Shown one piece after another: positions 6,145 to 6,245 of a stretch of DNA of 6,245 nucleotides; position 1 is the stretch's first letter; every line of letters begins with the position of its first letter. The position numbers were made by a program, and so were the translations under genes. This DNA comes from B4-G1 sp964393895 (lineage in GTDB: Bacteria; Chloroflexota; Anaerolineae; B4-G1), in the NCBI GenBank assembly GCA_964393895.1, contig CAYMWP010000195.1, forward strand, positions 1 to 6,245, written 5' to 3'. Under the pieces are notes generated by a model. That model made no database searches. It had not been told where the DNA came from and worked only from the letters and a program-made list of their open reading frames with translations.

Positions 6145-6177
6145 TTACCACAGAGACACAGAGAACACGGAGAGAAA
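6145..6177. repeat. ACAGAGACACAGAG-type intergenic repeat
   Basis: A purine-rich stretch containing ccacagagacacagagaa runs directly into the element at 6179. Sequences of this type recur in intergenic DNA of many environmental bacteria (from memory). A short trace, acacgga, is also found at 4604-4610 before the left copy, so the two belong to one composite element. The stretch 6042-6245 holds no gene. Confidence 0.55.
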
Positions 6178-6178
6178 T

Positions 6179-6245
6179 CGAGATGGGTGTGTTTCATACA
6201 AGTTGGGCAAGACCTCGGAGGTCTAGGGTCTCTACTGAAATGAAA
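6179..6245. repeat. 67-bp dispersed element, right copy (may continue past the window)
   Basis: It matches 4614-4680 in 62 of 67 bases and contains the palindrome AGACCTCGGAGGTCT at 6210-6224. It stops only because the window ends; the partner of gtgtgtttc (6187-6195) would lie just beyond. Confidence 0.85.

Noticed and set aside
5980..6243. Plus-strand reading frame of 87 codons at the right end
   Set aside because: It runs through the deacetylase promoter and known-type repeats, and its His/Arg/Glu-rich end is the translation of the ACAGAGACACAGAG repeat.

Overview
This window looks like a chromosomal segment of a fairly GC-rich, uncultured bacterium. The best guess is Chloroflexota, class Anaerolineae. 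The evidence is a long TPR protein with a Pro/Glu-rich linker carrying many P-[DE]-W-L motifs, the intergenic palindrome family AGACCTC-S-GAGGTCT, and a GGCGGAATG/CATTCCGCC palindrome. This assignment rests on family resemblance, not on a marker gene. A run of exactly 100 Ns (2654-2753) shows that the sequence is a scaffold, probably a metagenome bin.

All four genes lie on the minus strand, so transcription runs from right to left. In that order they are: a zinc-dependent histone-deacetylase-family deacetylase (5887-4853); a large TPR protein with a disordered acidic linker (4575-1850, broken by the N gap); nucleoside diphosphate kinase ndk (1835-1386); and a membrane-anchored SPFH/prohibitin-family protein (1214-216). 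The TPR gene and ndk are 14 bp apart and probably co-transcribed. The SPFH gene follows ndk after about 170 bp holding a 12-bp tandem repeat. Promoter-like sequences are visible upstream of the deacetylase and, more clearly, at the deacetylase stop codon, driving the TPR-ndk(-SPFH) group. No shared pathway links the four products; the layout suggests housekeeping genes.

The intergenic DNA is the richest part. The promoter at 4828-4856 would make a leader of about 245 nt. Its first 120 nt hold two GC-rich hairpins whose arms can also pair with each other into one long rod, which makes it a candidate regulatory RNA or riboswitch-like leader. The second half of the leader holds a 67-bp element that recurs at the right end of the window. 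The left end (45-176) holds the same palindrome as an inverted pair.

The N gap can be largely explained from the sequence itself. Its two flanks are identical to the two ends of a 244-bp block present intact at 2898-3141. Filling the gap with the corresponding 134 bp restores one reading frame and predicts a 919-residue protein. The apparent frameshift is therefore an assembly artefact at a 333-bp (111-codon) tandem duplication. I see no defence system, phage, transposase or CRISPR array here.
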